Source: Sitta carolinensis (lineage: Eukaryota; Chordata; Aves; Passeriformes; Sittidae). From it: a stretch of DNA of 64,000 bases. Made by a program: the position numbers and the translations under genes. The notes beneath the pieces were generated by a model. That model did not search any database, was not told the DNA's origin, and saw nothing but the letters and a program-made list of their open reading frames with translations. Positions 36,792 to 50,600 of the stretch are shown here, in pieces. Where the stretch lies: positions 10,379,501 to 10,443,500 of the forward strand of contig CM063290.1 of assembly GCA_032173965.1 (NCBI GenBank), read 5' to 3'. Within the stretch, counting starts at the first letter, position 1. Every line of letters begins with the position of its first letter.

Positions 36792-39700
36792 ATTGAAAAC
36801 AGTATCTAAAAAGTGTGTCTCAGGAATAAACTTGTATTTAACAGAGAGTAATAGATTTTAGCTGGTTTTAACTGTTGAAGTTATTTTAGGTATCACTCCC
36901 TATTCTTGAAAAGAAGGGATTTGCTCATCCTCCAAGCTTCAGCAGACTGATGTTACTTAAAACCAGGGCATAGTGGTTCTGCAGTTGTATGTTTATCAAA
37001 GTTAATGTATTAAATGTAGTATTAATATCTTCTGCTATAACAATAGTTATCTGGTGTATCTTGTTCCACTGTTCATTCAGTGGAACAGTCAGTCTTGCAT
37101 TACCTACCAAAAAAGCCCCATTCTGCAGAGATAAAATCAGACTGTGAGGTAAATCCAATACTAGGTAGTGCTGGTCTCTGAAGAGAAATTACATTTTCAA
37201 AACCTGGCCTTGGCTAAACACCCACAGACTCTGGCTGAGCCAAAATTTAACCTATGATATAGTAAGCCCCATTTTTTTCCCCTTAAGTGAAATTGAGTCA
37301 CCTCATAGGTCCTTTAGGTGTCCTTGTATTTTTCAGTCTCTCTGCAGATGATACTTGACCAGTGCTCCCATAAAACACGCATGCACTTGGTCAAAAAGCC
37401 AGCAGCACTGACCCGTCTGTATCCAGAGTACACAGCTTTCCTTTCCTCTTTGCCATGCTGTCTCAGAGGATCCCAGCTCCAGTGCCTGAACACTCTTGTC
37501 CTCTGAGATGAGTTTGGAAAAGCAAGGCCAAGGTGAAATTCCCTGCACTGGTATTAGGCCCAAAGATAAGTGACTCCATCTGCTAAATACTGTTGTTGTG
37601 GCACTTCCAACTTACCTCATGAAATTGCCCAGATTCATGACCTATGTGCTTTACAAGTGGGTATGTGTTTTTATAGCTATACTAAATTTGTGTATATTGT
37701 ATATATTATACATGTGTATACTATATACCTGGCATTATATTTTTGAAAAATACTGGTCTTGTTCTCCCACTAACTCTTCTCGAGTATCCAAAGGAGAGCA
37801 TGGAGAGGATATGTTAAAAAGATTCAGACTGAAGGAGTGGAATTGGGATGTTGCAAGCTTGCCCAAGGGGAAGAAGTAATGTAAGTCTAGTGCAAAGCAT
37901 TTCACAACGTTGACCTCTGGTACATTAGACCTAAAGCCTTTACTACATTTGCACGTGGTTTTGGTATTGCCAATTCCTCAGCTGGATTATTTTAAACTAC
38001 TGAGCAAAACTACAAAGCCTTTTCTGTGTCATTGCTGAAGGATCTTGGGAAATGAATTGCCACAGCAGAGAGCCCTGAACTCTGACCCTTGGCCTGGGAG
38101 CTGCACTAGCTCTGTCCTGTGTGTGGCACAGCACAGAGCAACCCAGTGTACACTGCTGCCCTGCGCTGGTTATCAGGCACACTAACTTGTTCAGCAAATT
38201 TCTCTCTAGTCACACCTATTTAAAAATGCCATTTTAATAACTGAAGGCTTAATGCTAAACTTCCAAACTGCTAATGTTGTTTACACTATAAACAAATCAG
38301 ACCTATTTTGACAAGCCCTGAATCTTTGTCCGGTGCGATTACCTTGTTTTATAACAGCACTGGACTTTCAGGAATTGCAGTAAATAGATGAATGGAATTA
38401 AAGCCCTATGGTGAACTTCAGCCAGGGCAGTGGATCCACTGGAGGCTGTCTGCCTGCTGCAGAACACCACTTCATCTTCTCTGATGAATCACCACATTGT
38501 GTGCAGCATTAATAAACAAATGCCAGAGAGAAAAAAGGGTGTTATCTAGATGTAATGAACTCCTGAACTGACTGGAGAAGGTGACATGCTGACAAGAAGT
38601 CATCCACTATGAAGCAAGACAGGCCCCTCACCTCTGGAGCCCAGTGATAGGTATCACAAAGCCACTGTTATCTGAACAATTATCTGTGGAGCCAGCCCTG
38701 CATGGTTGCCCCATTAACATTTCATGTGCAAAGAGATGAAGCTGTGAATGCTTAAAAGTCTCCCAGTGGCTGAACTGCAAAGCTTCTATATTTTCTTTAT
38801 TTGAATACTTAGCACACAGGCATGTGCGTGCACATAATCTTCAGCCTGGAGATTTCAAGCTGTTAGGTAAATGAAATGTTTCAATGACAACTTTTTTGGG
38901 TTTTGTCACTAGATACTGTTAGCCTTTAGTAAATTAGGAATAAATACTTGCAAAGAGAGTTTCATTTTTCTTTAGCACTATTTTCTGGTGGTTGCTGGAC
39001 AGATAATGCAGCCATGAAGTGAAACTTCTTTATAAAGAAGTGCAAGTACAAGCTCTTCTGAGGCTTGCAGGCAAACCCCTGCAGCTTCATAGCAGTAGTC
39101 AGCAGTATTTCAAACAGTAAGAAGATAATGGTCACTTTGAAATGTAAGAAATGGATTTGGGTGGTGAATTTCAAAACCAAGAACTGATCCAACGATTGTG
39201 ACCACATCTGATTGCAGCAGTCATGCTGAAGGGGGGCCTGAGTCATAGTCACACTTGAAGCCTTTGTGCATCACTCTGGTTGTAAAGAACGGGGTTGAAG
39301 TGGGGGTTAACTAATGTGCACCTGCCCACTGCAGGAATTGCTAGGTGGGTGTAGGGCAAATGTGAACCAGGCATCTTTTGGACAGGAGAATGATTCTTTC
39401 ATTCTTTTATGGGCAATTACAGAACTTTCCCCTCTTGCAAGTAGGTTGTCTCCAGTATTATTCTGCCCACCTTGGGAAGAGTAGGCTGCTCAGATTGTCT
39501 GAGGGTGTTCAGTAGTTTTTTAAAAGTGCAGTTCCTTTGAGATGTCCTTCCTTCAGTGAGATGTGTCAGTGTCTTCAGCAAATCTTGGGTTAGGTTTTTG
39601 AATGTGATTTAAGGTACTGTGAGCTACTAATTAACTTATTATTTTAGTCTGTTCTGCCCTCTTATCAATCCAGATGTTCTGCTTAAACCCAGAGATGGGT

Positions 39701-40110
39701 AAAGTACATCTGCCCAATTTGGCTGTTGGTGAGAGATTTGCAAAAAAGGTGATGCAGGCTGCAAAATGGAGAGAAGTCTGAAAAGTCAGATTTTGTTTCT
39801 GGTCTTCCGCATGCATTCCCACAGCATGGAGAGGTCTGTAAAAGCATGTCTTTTCTGAAATGCCCCTTTTCCCTTTCCCCCTCTGTAATGCTGCTGCTTC
39901 TATCCACCCAACATGAGTTCAGCTGTGGAGTCCAACTGCCTTGTGAATTAATTACAGGGACAAAATCTGCTGAAGGAAGAGAGATGAGAGGATGCAGTCA
40001 CAGGAGCCCTGTGGCTCACATGTCGCCGCTGCTGCCACAGCTCTTTCAGCATTGGACAGAGCTCTGCGGGGCTGCCACGGCACAGCAAACACCTCAGCTG
40101 CCCTCGGCAG

Positions 40111-40199
40111 CCTTGGGCCATCCCAGCGGGGCTTCCAGGGCTGTGCAGCCTTGGGCCATCCCAGCGGGGCTTCCAGGGCTGTGCAGCCTCGGGCCATCC
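40111..40199 (+). repeat. 38-bp tandem repeat (minisatellite), 2.3 copies
   Basis: The 38-bp unit begins CCTTGGGCCATCCCAGCGGG and occurs at 40111-40148 and identically at 40149-40186. A third, partial copy runs from 40187 to 40199 with one change (CCTCGGGCC). The two full copies are identical, which suggests recent duplication and possible length polymorphism. The unit is GC-rich in an AT-rich intron. An open frame crosses the repeat on each strand, but its repetitive translation is a by-product of the repeat. Confidence 0.95.
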
Positions 40200-43100
40200 T
40201 TCCTGAACTCCCAAGGTTTTGCCACAGTTCCTAGCAGCATCAGCAGAAAGTCATAAGAAGCTCAGTACCTTCCTTGGGCAGAAGCTTTCATGGAATTTGG
40301 TTTTGTTGGACGGGTATTGTGTGTGCTTCTTTGATGGTATTTCAGATAACCTAGTGGAAACTTAAAGATTCACTTAAAAACCAGTATAAAAATAATACTG
40401 CCCATCTGTTTAACTAGTCTTGGTCTGTCTTGTAACAGTTCACTGACCATCTGTTACTCTGGTATAGAGATAGACACTGTGAATCCACTTGACTGTGTGG
40501 ATTTCAGACTTCAGTTTATTTTTGGCTGCTGGTGCATATGGACCCTGTTCTGTTACTCTCCATGTGTTTGTTCACAAGGACTTCTTAACACAAATTTCCC
40601 TGGGAGGGGTGTTTCAGAATGGGGGAAGAAGGGGAAGAAAAGCAATTAATTTTCTACTTCAATAATCATAAATAGTTTCTAATTTGGGTCCCATCTTGCT
40701 GTCTTTTCCCCAGCAAGCTGTGTGGATGGATGAAGCAGACAGGGGAGAGTGGCAATCCAGATATGAGCTATCTGATTAATGAAGTCACTGTCAGGCATGC
40801 ATAGTAAAACTCAGACAAAATGGATAATTTCAGAGTTCTCTTATCAATGTTTCTTCTGTCTGCCTCCTTCCACATGTTAAAGGCTGGGCAGGGCGTTTGG
40901 GCCCTTTCTCTGTGCTCCTTAGTATTCTGCTAAATTAGAATGGTACCTAGCTGGCTGGATGCTTTTACAGGGTCTGCTTGTGAGACATGCTCTTGGTTTT
41001 ATTAGTGATGCTTTTAGTAGCCCAAGTCAAAGTAATCTCTGCACCAGGCAAAGATAAGGAGGAACTGTCTCCTTTCCAGGGGCAGCCAATGTTATGAAAA
41101 AGAGCTGATGTTAGGTTGGGCTTGTTCATGCTACATATCACCATTGTTGCCTCATCTGTGGTGTGTGGCTGTTCTATTGACCCTTACCAAGTTCAGTCTT
41201 GGTGAAAAGCATTGGAAGAAGATTTTTCCTAAGATCATAATGTTGTTCCCTGTGGACAGCTTCCCAGCAGAGGCCTCATGGTTCAGCAGAGCTGGAAGTG
41301 GTGCTGGCTCTTCTTCCTGCTTCTCTTTCACAACAGAGTGAAAATTCACTTCTGTAGTACTCCTGCCTTTAGGAGGCACGAGGTGGAAGTGAAACTTCCT
41401 CATCCTAACCAGGTATGAGCCAGTTAGCTGCTAGGCAATTAAGCTAAATGTTGACACAGTCTCCATTCCTTTGATGGAAGAGTTTTAGAATGGCTGTGCA
41501 GGTGACGCAGGAACATTCCAGGACTTGGTCTGTACTTGTTCCTGAAATTGCTCATGAAATCCTTTGTGCTTTCTTTCTAAGTTAGCCTATTTAGACAAGC
41601 AACAGCAGCATTCATTCAGGCATCACCTAGCACTCCAAAAGAATCAAGCTGAGCTCTAGATCAGCTATGAGCCATCACAACTTCTCTTGTCAGGAAATCC
41701 TTCTAGCACACACAAATGCTGTGGGGAAAAAAAATACAGCCATGATAAAGGTTGCACTGGGAGGCACTACATGAACATGGAGATGGAGCAGTGTCCCAGC
41801 AAACTGCAGTTTCCAGGCTGGGGGAAGCATTTCAAAATCCCACCAGGACCCACAGTATCATTGTGCAAAGAAGTGAGTTCCTATGCAGTGAGGAGAAGCA
41901 ACCAAATCCCCTCTCACTGGCAACCAATAGCACTCCTCTGTGTGTAACTATGGCAGAACATTTAGGCAAAACAGGATTATGATTCTGCATTAGTTATCAG
42001 CTAATTAGCCCCTTGTTTTTAGACAAGGCCCACTTTATAAAAATCAGGTGAAAGGATTTCTTACATCTATTATTTTACTAAAGCTTTGTTAACACCTCAC
42101 CACCTTTAATCTTTCACCATTCATATTTGTATTTAGTAATCTATCTGAATTAGAAACGTTGTGACCCATTCTCTGTTGAGGCCAGACTGCCAGCTTATAG
42201 AAATTACTGAAATGAGGCGCCAAAGTAATGTAAGGACAAATGTCTCCCTGTACAGATTGGCATGAACACTGGAGGCAGCATTTGAGCGTAATATTGACTA
42301 ATTATTTAACCATGAGTGGCAGCTTTGAACATTGTGTTCTTTTTGCTTCACTTCCCATATTTACTGTGAATCCTAATTATGAAAGGAACAAGTATTCCTT
42401 CTCAGGTCGCTGAAAACACAGCAGCCAGCTTTGGGAGAGTGCATGGGATGCAAAGTGGAGGCAGCCGTGAACTGTGCATCAGCTACTTCTCGTACTAGAG
42501 CTCTGTGCTAGCACTAGTACTCACTGAGCAGAGAGCAGGTGGTGGCAGGGATCTGGTGTGAAAATTCAAAAGCTGCTGATAAGAGAAAAAACAGATAATG
42601 GACTAAAAATGCATCATTTGAAACAAGCCATTTAGATTATTAGCAGCATGATTTCCCCAATCCCCCCATTCCATTTCAGAAGGTTTGGCTTTTTAATGAT
42701 TCTTTCTGTGATGTTAACAAGAAGTGTCCCCAGTTGGATGCTTTTCAGTAGAGGTCTGAAAAGCAAGAGACCTGACCCCTAAAAGAGGAATGTAAGCTTT
42801 TGGCATTAACTTTGTGCAAAATATCTGCCCAGATGGAAACTTATCTGTATTTAAAGGAATATGCATGTACAGCAAACAGCTGGATTCCCTGAATGAGAAG
42901 AGACAACTCTGGCAGTTGCTTGAGAAGGCAGATGGTTGTCTTATTCTTTCCCTTGCCACTGTCTGTTGGTCTCCTAACCCATGGGGTGAAAAATAAGACT
43001 TCAGCTCCCAAAGAACTGAGACAATAAACATGGCAATAAGGTGGGAATTAATGTTTAGTGCTGCACTGAAATTTGTGACACCCTGAGCAATTAGACAAAT

Positions 43101-46100
43101 ACTTAATAAGAAAATTGATCCTATTTATTCTGAAGCCTCTAGAGAAAAGGTCTGTCTTTTCAAGTGTGTTTGTGTACAGTCAAGTCAGATTTGTGACAGG
43201 GACCTTAGTGGAGATTGTGTCTCATAGGCCTCCTGAAATAACCTCTCTCAGTGCTGAGTTAGGCTTGGCATCTCAGCTTTTAATTGAAAGCTATGCCAAT
43301 GACATGGCCTTATGCCTTGCCTCTGTCCCTTGGAGAAAGCCTGTCTTCATTGCAGGATTTCTTGGGTTCAGAGAATATGGTTTTAGCTCAGCCCAGAGCT
43401 CAGTTGTGACTCTTGAGTCTGTGTGTCCTCTCTGGCTGCGTGCACATTGCTGGGCTCTCCAAGGACACCCGTCTGCCGCAGCTCATTGTGTGGCTGCCAG
43501 CTCAGCCTCTCTATGGCTTGTTTGGTTTCTCTTCCATAAGCAAAAAGTCACCTGGAAGACCTTGCTTGGCCCTCAGGCTCATTAAGAGTTGTGTGAGGCA
43601 GCTGGAAGACAGCAAGAGCCTCAGTGGTGGAACAAGGCGTGCTGGATTGCTATCCATGCTCCAGCCCCCCTCAGCAAACCTGCCTGCACACACCTCTGCT
43701 TTTGTAGCAGATTGGCACAGGAGTAGTGGCAGGCTAAGGGCACCACTGTCTAAAAGATCACATTGCTACTGCCTTGAGGTGCATTCTTGCATTCTATATG
43801 CAGTATAAATATACTTACTCTTTTATCTGGGGTTAGATGATTACAGACTATTATATTAAATTCTCTCTTGCCCTATGTACTCTATGGATGACTTTGTGAA
43901 TGATACTTTTTTCCACAATAAATTAGTTGGAAATCCCCTACTGCTAGACCAGGGTGTTAATACCAGTCACAACCCTTTGTTTCTATTAAGCTTGATTAAG
44001 TTTGCTATGGTAGCTACTTGCTGATTTTGCTCTGTGAAAAACCTAATGCCTGTCTTTCCTGGAAGTGCCCAATGGATGGTTTTAACTACAGAGGTTATTG
44101 AGATATGCCTAGACCAAGATGTCAAGATTGGCCTTGAGCATTTGTCTCTATATTACTGGAAAATTTATTTGTGATGTAAAATTATTGCCAAAAGCCCATT
44201 AGACAACTTGATGTCCTCTGTTCCATCCTATTTCCAAAGTCAGCTGCAGGCTTATGATACCAAATGCACTTTTAATAAACTTGCAATTGCACCGTTTGTT
44301 TTAGTTTAAGGTACCATTTCTGCAAACACAGAGTTGAACCACTTCCTTTTTGCACTTGATACTGAGTTGGTTGTGAATATTACTTAAAGGCCATTAGCAG
44401 AACAAGTGCAGAGCAGTGCAAAATGTGACTGAGCACATGTGCTGTGCTGCTCTCTGCAGTGTTGTGTGTTGTACCATTTTTTGATGAGATTTGAAAAGTT
44501 ACAAGTGAAAACATACTCTTCCTTTATTAGCCACTATTATTAGAATCATATGGCTTGAACTGAAGAATACAGTGTGCCTGACACCTATCAACCTAGCATG
44601 TATCTGCAGGTGAATATAATTTTTGAAATATAGGTTAAAGGGGAAATGAAGGTGGGATAGTAGCATTCACACAATTTCTCTAGGAGATGCTGGCACTTTC
44701 TCATTTTTAAGGTCTTGCTCCAGGGTCTCTGGAGGATGACACAGAGATGCAAGGCAATTTCTCTGTAGGAATGCTGATATACAGACATGCATTTGCATTC
44801 AGCTTTTTGTATTCTCTTATAAAATGAGACTCATCCTTGTTTGTGGAGAGGTTGGCACGTGATACATAACACAACTGCATGAAAGATATTTGCATATTGG
44901 TGTGCTGCTGCTGTGCTGCTGAGCGAAGTTCAAGATGAGACCTTGACCATCCTTGCCTGGCTTGTCATGAGATAAGAGATCATGCCGTCACACTGTGTAA
45001 GAGGCTCTGTTCTTAGGAAGAAATATAAATCCTCCTATCTCAAAACAGTCTAATTACGAATTACATGGAGTGAAGAAGAAATTAGTCTTTTGACATAGTA
45101 TTTAGTATTTTATTGTTTTACATTTCTTGGATTTTTTTTACCATTTCGTCATCAGGTGATGGTTCTTCTTGAAGATGCAACCCTGCAGTGGGTAGAAATT
45201 GCAGCTCTGGCCTGCCCTGGGGATCATGTGATTTTCCCCTTGTCCAAAGAGTGCTATGAGTACAAGCACTGTAGACACCCAAGATTTGTGCTGTGCTGTT
45301 ACTAGGAAAATAAAATGCTTCTTCCTCTGTCTCCAGAATTAACCTGTCTAATAGGTCAAACACGTACTTTATTTTATTCCTTCCTGAGATAAAGGGGTTT
45401 ATTAAGCAATCTCTCGAAATCACTTCCAAATCTTTTCTCTCTTGTTATTTCTTAGTTAGCTTGTTAGGTGTCTCCTCTCTGCTGCTTTTAGGGTTTAATT
45501 AGGTCCCTGTTGGTATTGAAGGACATTTGTCCAGGCCTGCAGCCTTGGTGTGTGAGTACAAGTCTGGAGAATCAGCCACTGTTCTGCTGTCCCGCTCTCT
45601 CCTCATGCAGACAGGGATTCCAAGCAGCATCCTGGGGTGAATGATGTCCCATTTCCTATAAGCATATTTTACTCAGCTGCCTTCGCAGGAGAGCCTCATC
45701 GATCCAACAGCAGCCACCACCAGCCCAGCATCAACGAGTAGCTAAAAATAATGCTGCCTGGAAAAAACCACCTAACATCTAAACATAAATCTCTAATGCC
45801 TCAGTAGGAAGCATTGCATTACCTAATCATTCAGTCAAATTGTTTAAAGATTGATTAATACTGGAAAGCCTTATGTTTCCACCTTGGTCACTGGTCTCTC
45901 CTTCTCCCAGATCTTTTTTAAGAATTGAAAATTTTCTTTTCCCTCTCCTCCCCCTTCTCTGGTAGCTATTCCTTTGCCTGTGTGCCCTTTTTCGTAAGCC
46001 CTGCAGGCCACTGGAGAGTGGGAGCACCATGCAGTGCCCAGCCACATTCACAGAGCTGTGCTGGCTCCTGCAGCCACCTCCCAAAGAGCAGCACATTAGG

Positions 46101-46422
46101 GGAAGTGAAGAGGTCCAGGGGACACAGTGTGATACTCAGGGCACCAGTCTTGCCATCTGCGAGCTGACACAGCTCCCACAAACTCAGCTTGTTGAGTCGT
46201 GCCACCTGGGCTAGCCACCCACTCTTAACCGCAGCACAGGTGGAGTGAAATAACACACAGACATGGAGAAAATGGTGAGGATGGATTTTTTTCCCAACCC
46301 GTCAGCTGGCTGCCTTTGAAAATCAAAGGCTAGAGTGATTTCTTTCCTCGGGAACACATGCCAAGCAATCGTGCTCCATTGTTGCTGGCAGATTTGTTTT
46401 TGCACACTTCAGGCAGGAAGAG

Positions 46423-46543
46423 CGGCACTCTCGGGGCGAAGACGCTGGCACAGCGCGAGCGAGATGGAAGAGGGGAAAGAGCCAGCGAGCGAGCAGCAGG
46501 GAAATCTGCAGTGGCTTTGCTACGTTCCCTAGCAACCCACGTC
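46423..46543. promoter_or_regulatory. CpG-rich intronic patch with an RFX X-box; candidate enhancer or internal promoter
   Basis: About eleven CpGs occur in about 120 bp, between GCGGC at 46422 and CACGTC near 46540, in an intron otherwise depleted of CpG. The sequence has repeated GAGCGAG-type purine/CpG motifs. At 46524-46537 it has GTTCCCTAGCAACC, one base from the palindromic RFX X-box GTTGCCTAGCAAC. CpG patches with X-boxes are common at promoters and enhancers of ciliary genes and, in other settings, MHC genes. There is no TATA box. A 146-codon open frame (46358-46798, +) runs across it but shows no family likeness. Activity is inferred only. Confidence 0.35.
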
Positions 46544-47440
46544 CCCAGAACCACTTCCAGTGGCTCCTCTTCATCAGTGCAGCTGCATGGGATGTGTGAG
46601 CCTCACCGTGGTCTGACTGGCGCTATTTTGGGTGTAAAACACGAATCCTGTGATTGCAGTGTTGTCATGGGCATAAGGGCTTTGGATTGCTCTCTTGCAC
46701 AGATGGGAGCAATTCACAAGGAGTGTTGGGAAAGTGACTTTCTGTTCTTGCTTGAATGTTGTCTGGTACCAGCTAGTAAATACTGTCATGTGGCGTAAAG
46801 ACTTTGCGATGAGTAGATTAGATAGCTCCCCTACCATTCATTTTCCCCAGAAGGTGGAATTGCAGGGAGAGCTGGCATCAGTGCTTCTGGAGTGACTTCT
46901 TTCTTTCAATCACCATGGACACACGTGGGTTTTTGCACAACAGACACGTGGAGCATTTTGCAGTCTGGGGCACCTACAATGATTTTCTGAATGCTTTGGC
47001 CTGCCATTTCCATGCTCCTGGCCAGACTCACTGCATCCTGTCTAACTCCGGGAGGCTTTAGTAGAGATTCAGCACCAAGTGCCAGATGGGCATTCCTGAA
47101 GACTAGGACAAAAGAAGCCGGATGTTTGTCTAACACAAATATTTACTGCCCATACAGTGGGTGCTCAAAATGTGCTGCCTCTTGCACCTGGAGTCAAAGG
47201 TGGAGATACAGCATTTTGAAGATGGTAAAAGCAGGACAGGGCCTGCTTAGGACCCACCTTTTTTGTCTTACCATTGCTGAACAAACTTTCTTTGATTTAG
47301 TGTTCGGAACAAAACCACCAAGTAACTTAACACTGCGTATGAGCTTCCTTTCCTGTAAGCAGCTTCAGCCCTGAAGATGATCCATAGGGCTTTCAGCTGG
47401 CTTTGCTCAACTCCGTTGCAGAATATGTCACAACTGCTAT

Positions 47441-47650
47441 CACAATCACAGAAGCATAAACAGTAAAGCTGGAACAGACTTGAAGATCTGTCTGCTGCTC
47501 AGAGACAGGATCAACTCTGCGTAAGCTATTCTTCACAAATATTTGTTTGTTCCTACTCTGAAAAGCCTCGGTGATGGAAATCACAGACTCTCCCCAGGCA
47601 ATCCCTTCCAGCACTTTGCTGGCCTCACTTTCTCATTCTCTGTGTTGCAA
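47441..47650 (-). mobile_element. CR1 LINE, 3'-end fragment, antisense, diverged
   Basis: The sequence resembles the reverse complement of a CR1 3' end. It starts with ATCACAGAAGCATAAAC...GCTGGAACAGACTTGAAGATC, the counterpart of the ATCATAGAAT...GGTTGGAAGGGACC...AGATC start of inverted CR1 copies. It then has GGTGATGGAAATCACAGACT and CCAGGCAATCCCTTCCAGCA near 47570-47612, matching the inverted 'gatggag-cctcca...gggcaacctgttccagtgc' block. It is more diverged than the 2.7-kb copy, so older or of a different subfamily. Ends are approximate. Confidence 0.6.
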
Positions 47651-50600
47651 ACCCTCTAAAGTGTGTGAGTGATTTTCAGATGAGGGTTCTACACAGGGAG
47701 GGGGCCTGAGTCCCTTATTTAGTAGTTTAATGCAGAAAGGCAAAAAGGGAGCATGGAGAGAATATGTTCAGAGAAAGAAGAGGAAGGAGTCTGTAAAGTG
47801 TTTGATGTTAACTGTTTTTCTAGACATGCTGTTGAAATTCTCATGGCTCTTACGAACAAGTGTAGATGAGGAAGGAGGTGGAGGAGGCATGCTTGCTCTG
47901 AAGGTCCTCTAAAAGAGGGATTCAGCTCCTCAAAAGGAGCCAGGAGAGAGTAGGCCCTGAAAAACGTTAGCTTGAGCTGGGAGCTGGTAACAGGAGCCCG
48001 TGAAAGCCAGACATGTGCCCCACAGATGGGGACAGAGACTTTTAACTTTATTTTTTAAGTAAGCCCTGGAGTGTCACCTGCAAGGAAGCTGGTTTCAATC
48101 ACCCATATCCTCAGAGAGTGGGGTCTTTGTCTGCGGTGTTCACTCTTGGTCTGGCAGTCTGGAAGCCAGTTTTCTTTCTGTGTCATATGTTCTGTGAGAG
48201 ACAAATGCAGCTGAGGGCTCAGGGGGCTGCAATTAGTCTGGTCCGGGTTTGGACAGCCTTGTTGACTCAAATAGTGCCTCTCAACCAGCCAATGTACACC
48301 TGAGTACATCGCTCTCTTTGACATGTTGAGCTAGATTCTCTACTGCTGTGTAAAACAGCGAGTTCCCTGGAGCAGCTCTTGATTTGCACCATCTGAATGT
48401 CTAGCCCATCCTTTTAAGTAAATTGAGCAAAATCATATATATACACCTTTGTTTTCCCCTTCATCCTTTGCTCAGTCAACCTGCGAGCTCCTCAGTCATT
48501 AAAATACTGGAGGCTGCTGCTGTTATGTCTGAACAGCGCACGAAAATGGTTTATGGACAAAGTGATCTTTCCAATACATCAAAATGGTCCAGGCACAGTG
48601 TTGTGTCCAGCCACAGACCTCAGCCTCCTCAGCTCTAATTGCACATGCCACCGCCTCTGCCAGTACACTCCATTCTCCACGAAGTACTGCTTGACCAATT
48701 AGTGAGATAAGCCTGTCTCCAGCCCAGGATTGATGTGGACAGTCTTCTAAGCCGCATCTCTGTACATGGAGGAATGTTTTGACAACTAAACATGGATCTT
48801 GTTGAGCTGTCAGTTCAACTAACTCTCCCAAGTGTCTCATTTATTGAGCCATCAGGTTCTTCCTGACCTCCTCAGAGTCAGTCCCAGCCTCACATAAAAG
48901 ATGGCACAGAAATACAGCTTGAATGTGGCTTCCTGAACAGGGTGAGTTTCTTAAAGCATTTGATGCCTTGAACAGTGTAGATCATTAGGTCTGTATGTCA
49001 GTACAGTGACTGTGCCCTCAGGGTGGCAGCAGCCTTAGAGGCTGCAGCTGGGGAAGTTAGATTCCCTTCCTTAGTGCACAGCCTGGTTGGCTGCCAAGAT
49101 CCTGGGGCTTTTTGAGAGGCTGATGGGAAAGCAGAGTATGAGGAAAAGCAGTAGAAAAGCTCTAAATCTAGGGAATCCCATATTCCCTTCTGGCTCCAGT
49201 GCCAAGCTGAATTCCTTCTCCTTGCCCTTTATACCATAGGTACTTCTGTAGCGCAAAACACAAACCCCTATGCATTTGGAAAGCATGCCTGTGACAAATA
49301 TGGGATCACACACTACATGTGGCAGGGGAATTGGAAAGGAGGATCATGTGACATCGAAACCCCATATACCACTTCCATGAGGGAATCAAAAGTGACACTG
49401 AGAGTGTAGTGTTCTCCCCTGGGTGCCTCTTGTCCCATCAAAACACACACACTTGTGTCTGGAAGCATCTGACCAATCCCATAAACTGAAACTGCTGGGT
49501 TTTGTTAGCACTGGATACTTCCTGCACAAAGGAAATTTTTCAATAAAATCAGCTGACACTGATGCCTCTCCTTTGGTCTTGCTCTCCTGCTTGCTCCCTG
49601 CTCTGAGGGTGCTATTAGTCCATCCTTCCATTTCACACAGCTCTTTTGCACATTGGTCTTCCCTAAGCCACTCTCCCTGTGGTGGGTGCCTATGTCCATG
49701 TGCCCTCTCTGCATGGGCTCTTGCCAGCTCTGGAAGCTCCTAGCCAGGCTGCACTTCCTTCTCCCTTCCTCTCTGCCTCATCCAATCCTCCCCTTTGATG
49801 CTGGGCTCTAATCTCTTACTGCATGCTGCCTTCTGAGTGGTTTTCCCCTCTTCCTATCAGCACTTCTCTCCTGCCTTTGTCATTCTGCCTTTTTCTGTTG
49901 CAGTATTTGTGTTGCTAAATGCTAATTTGCTCTTTCCCCTGCCTCCCTCCCCACATTGCCAGAGCCCTCATTCCAGACCTGACCTTCACCTCTCTGCTAC
50001 TGGGGCCCTTCTTCTCCAAGGGTCATCTCCTGCCCTCTGCACAAGCAGGATTCGTAGGATCCACAACAGGAAAAGAACAGCCAACTCACTCCTGTTCCAG
50101 CAGGTTGCAAGGAAAAGGTTGAGACCCTTTGAATATTGAATAGCCATGGTGAAACTTCCTGCAGCATTTTTTGATAGCACATAACCCCTGCTTCTTTGCC
50201 TCCCTGCCACAATTTGGCAACCAGTTGAGGTGTGATGGGTCTTCAGCCTGTGGTTATCTCTGAGGAAAAGTCATTCCTCTTCTCTGGCCACCCTTTCTCA
50301 GCTCCCTTCCCTTGTGATTGTGGGAAATTCCTGAGCAGGGACAGTTTTTCAAGGGAGACTTGGAGCTTTTATTTCAGTAATACTTTACTGCCCTGGACTC
50401 TATTACAGGAGAATTATGACTTTGTTGAGAAATTTCTACTGCTGTGAGCCAAATGAGAGATCATTTTTGTAAGTACATTGGGTGAAATAAATTATAATCT
50501 AGATGACAGGCATTTACCCTGGCCTTTTTCCTCCCAGTGCAGTATAGAATTTGGCACTGCTTTGTTCTGAAAATATTGTTTCTGATTTTCCTGAGGTAAT

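Noticed and set aside
39846..40256. 136-codon open frame with a repeated peptide
   Set aside because: The peptide repeat is a translation of the 38-bp minisatellite; open frames also cross it on the other strand.
46358..46798. 146-codon open frame on the plus strand as a new gene
   Set aside because: It has no recognisable domain, and its Arg/Ala/Ser bias follows from the CpG-rich DNA. No splice or promoter context supports it as coding.
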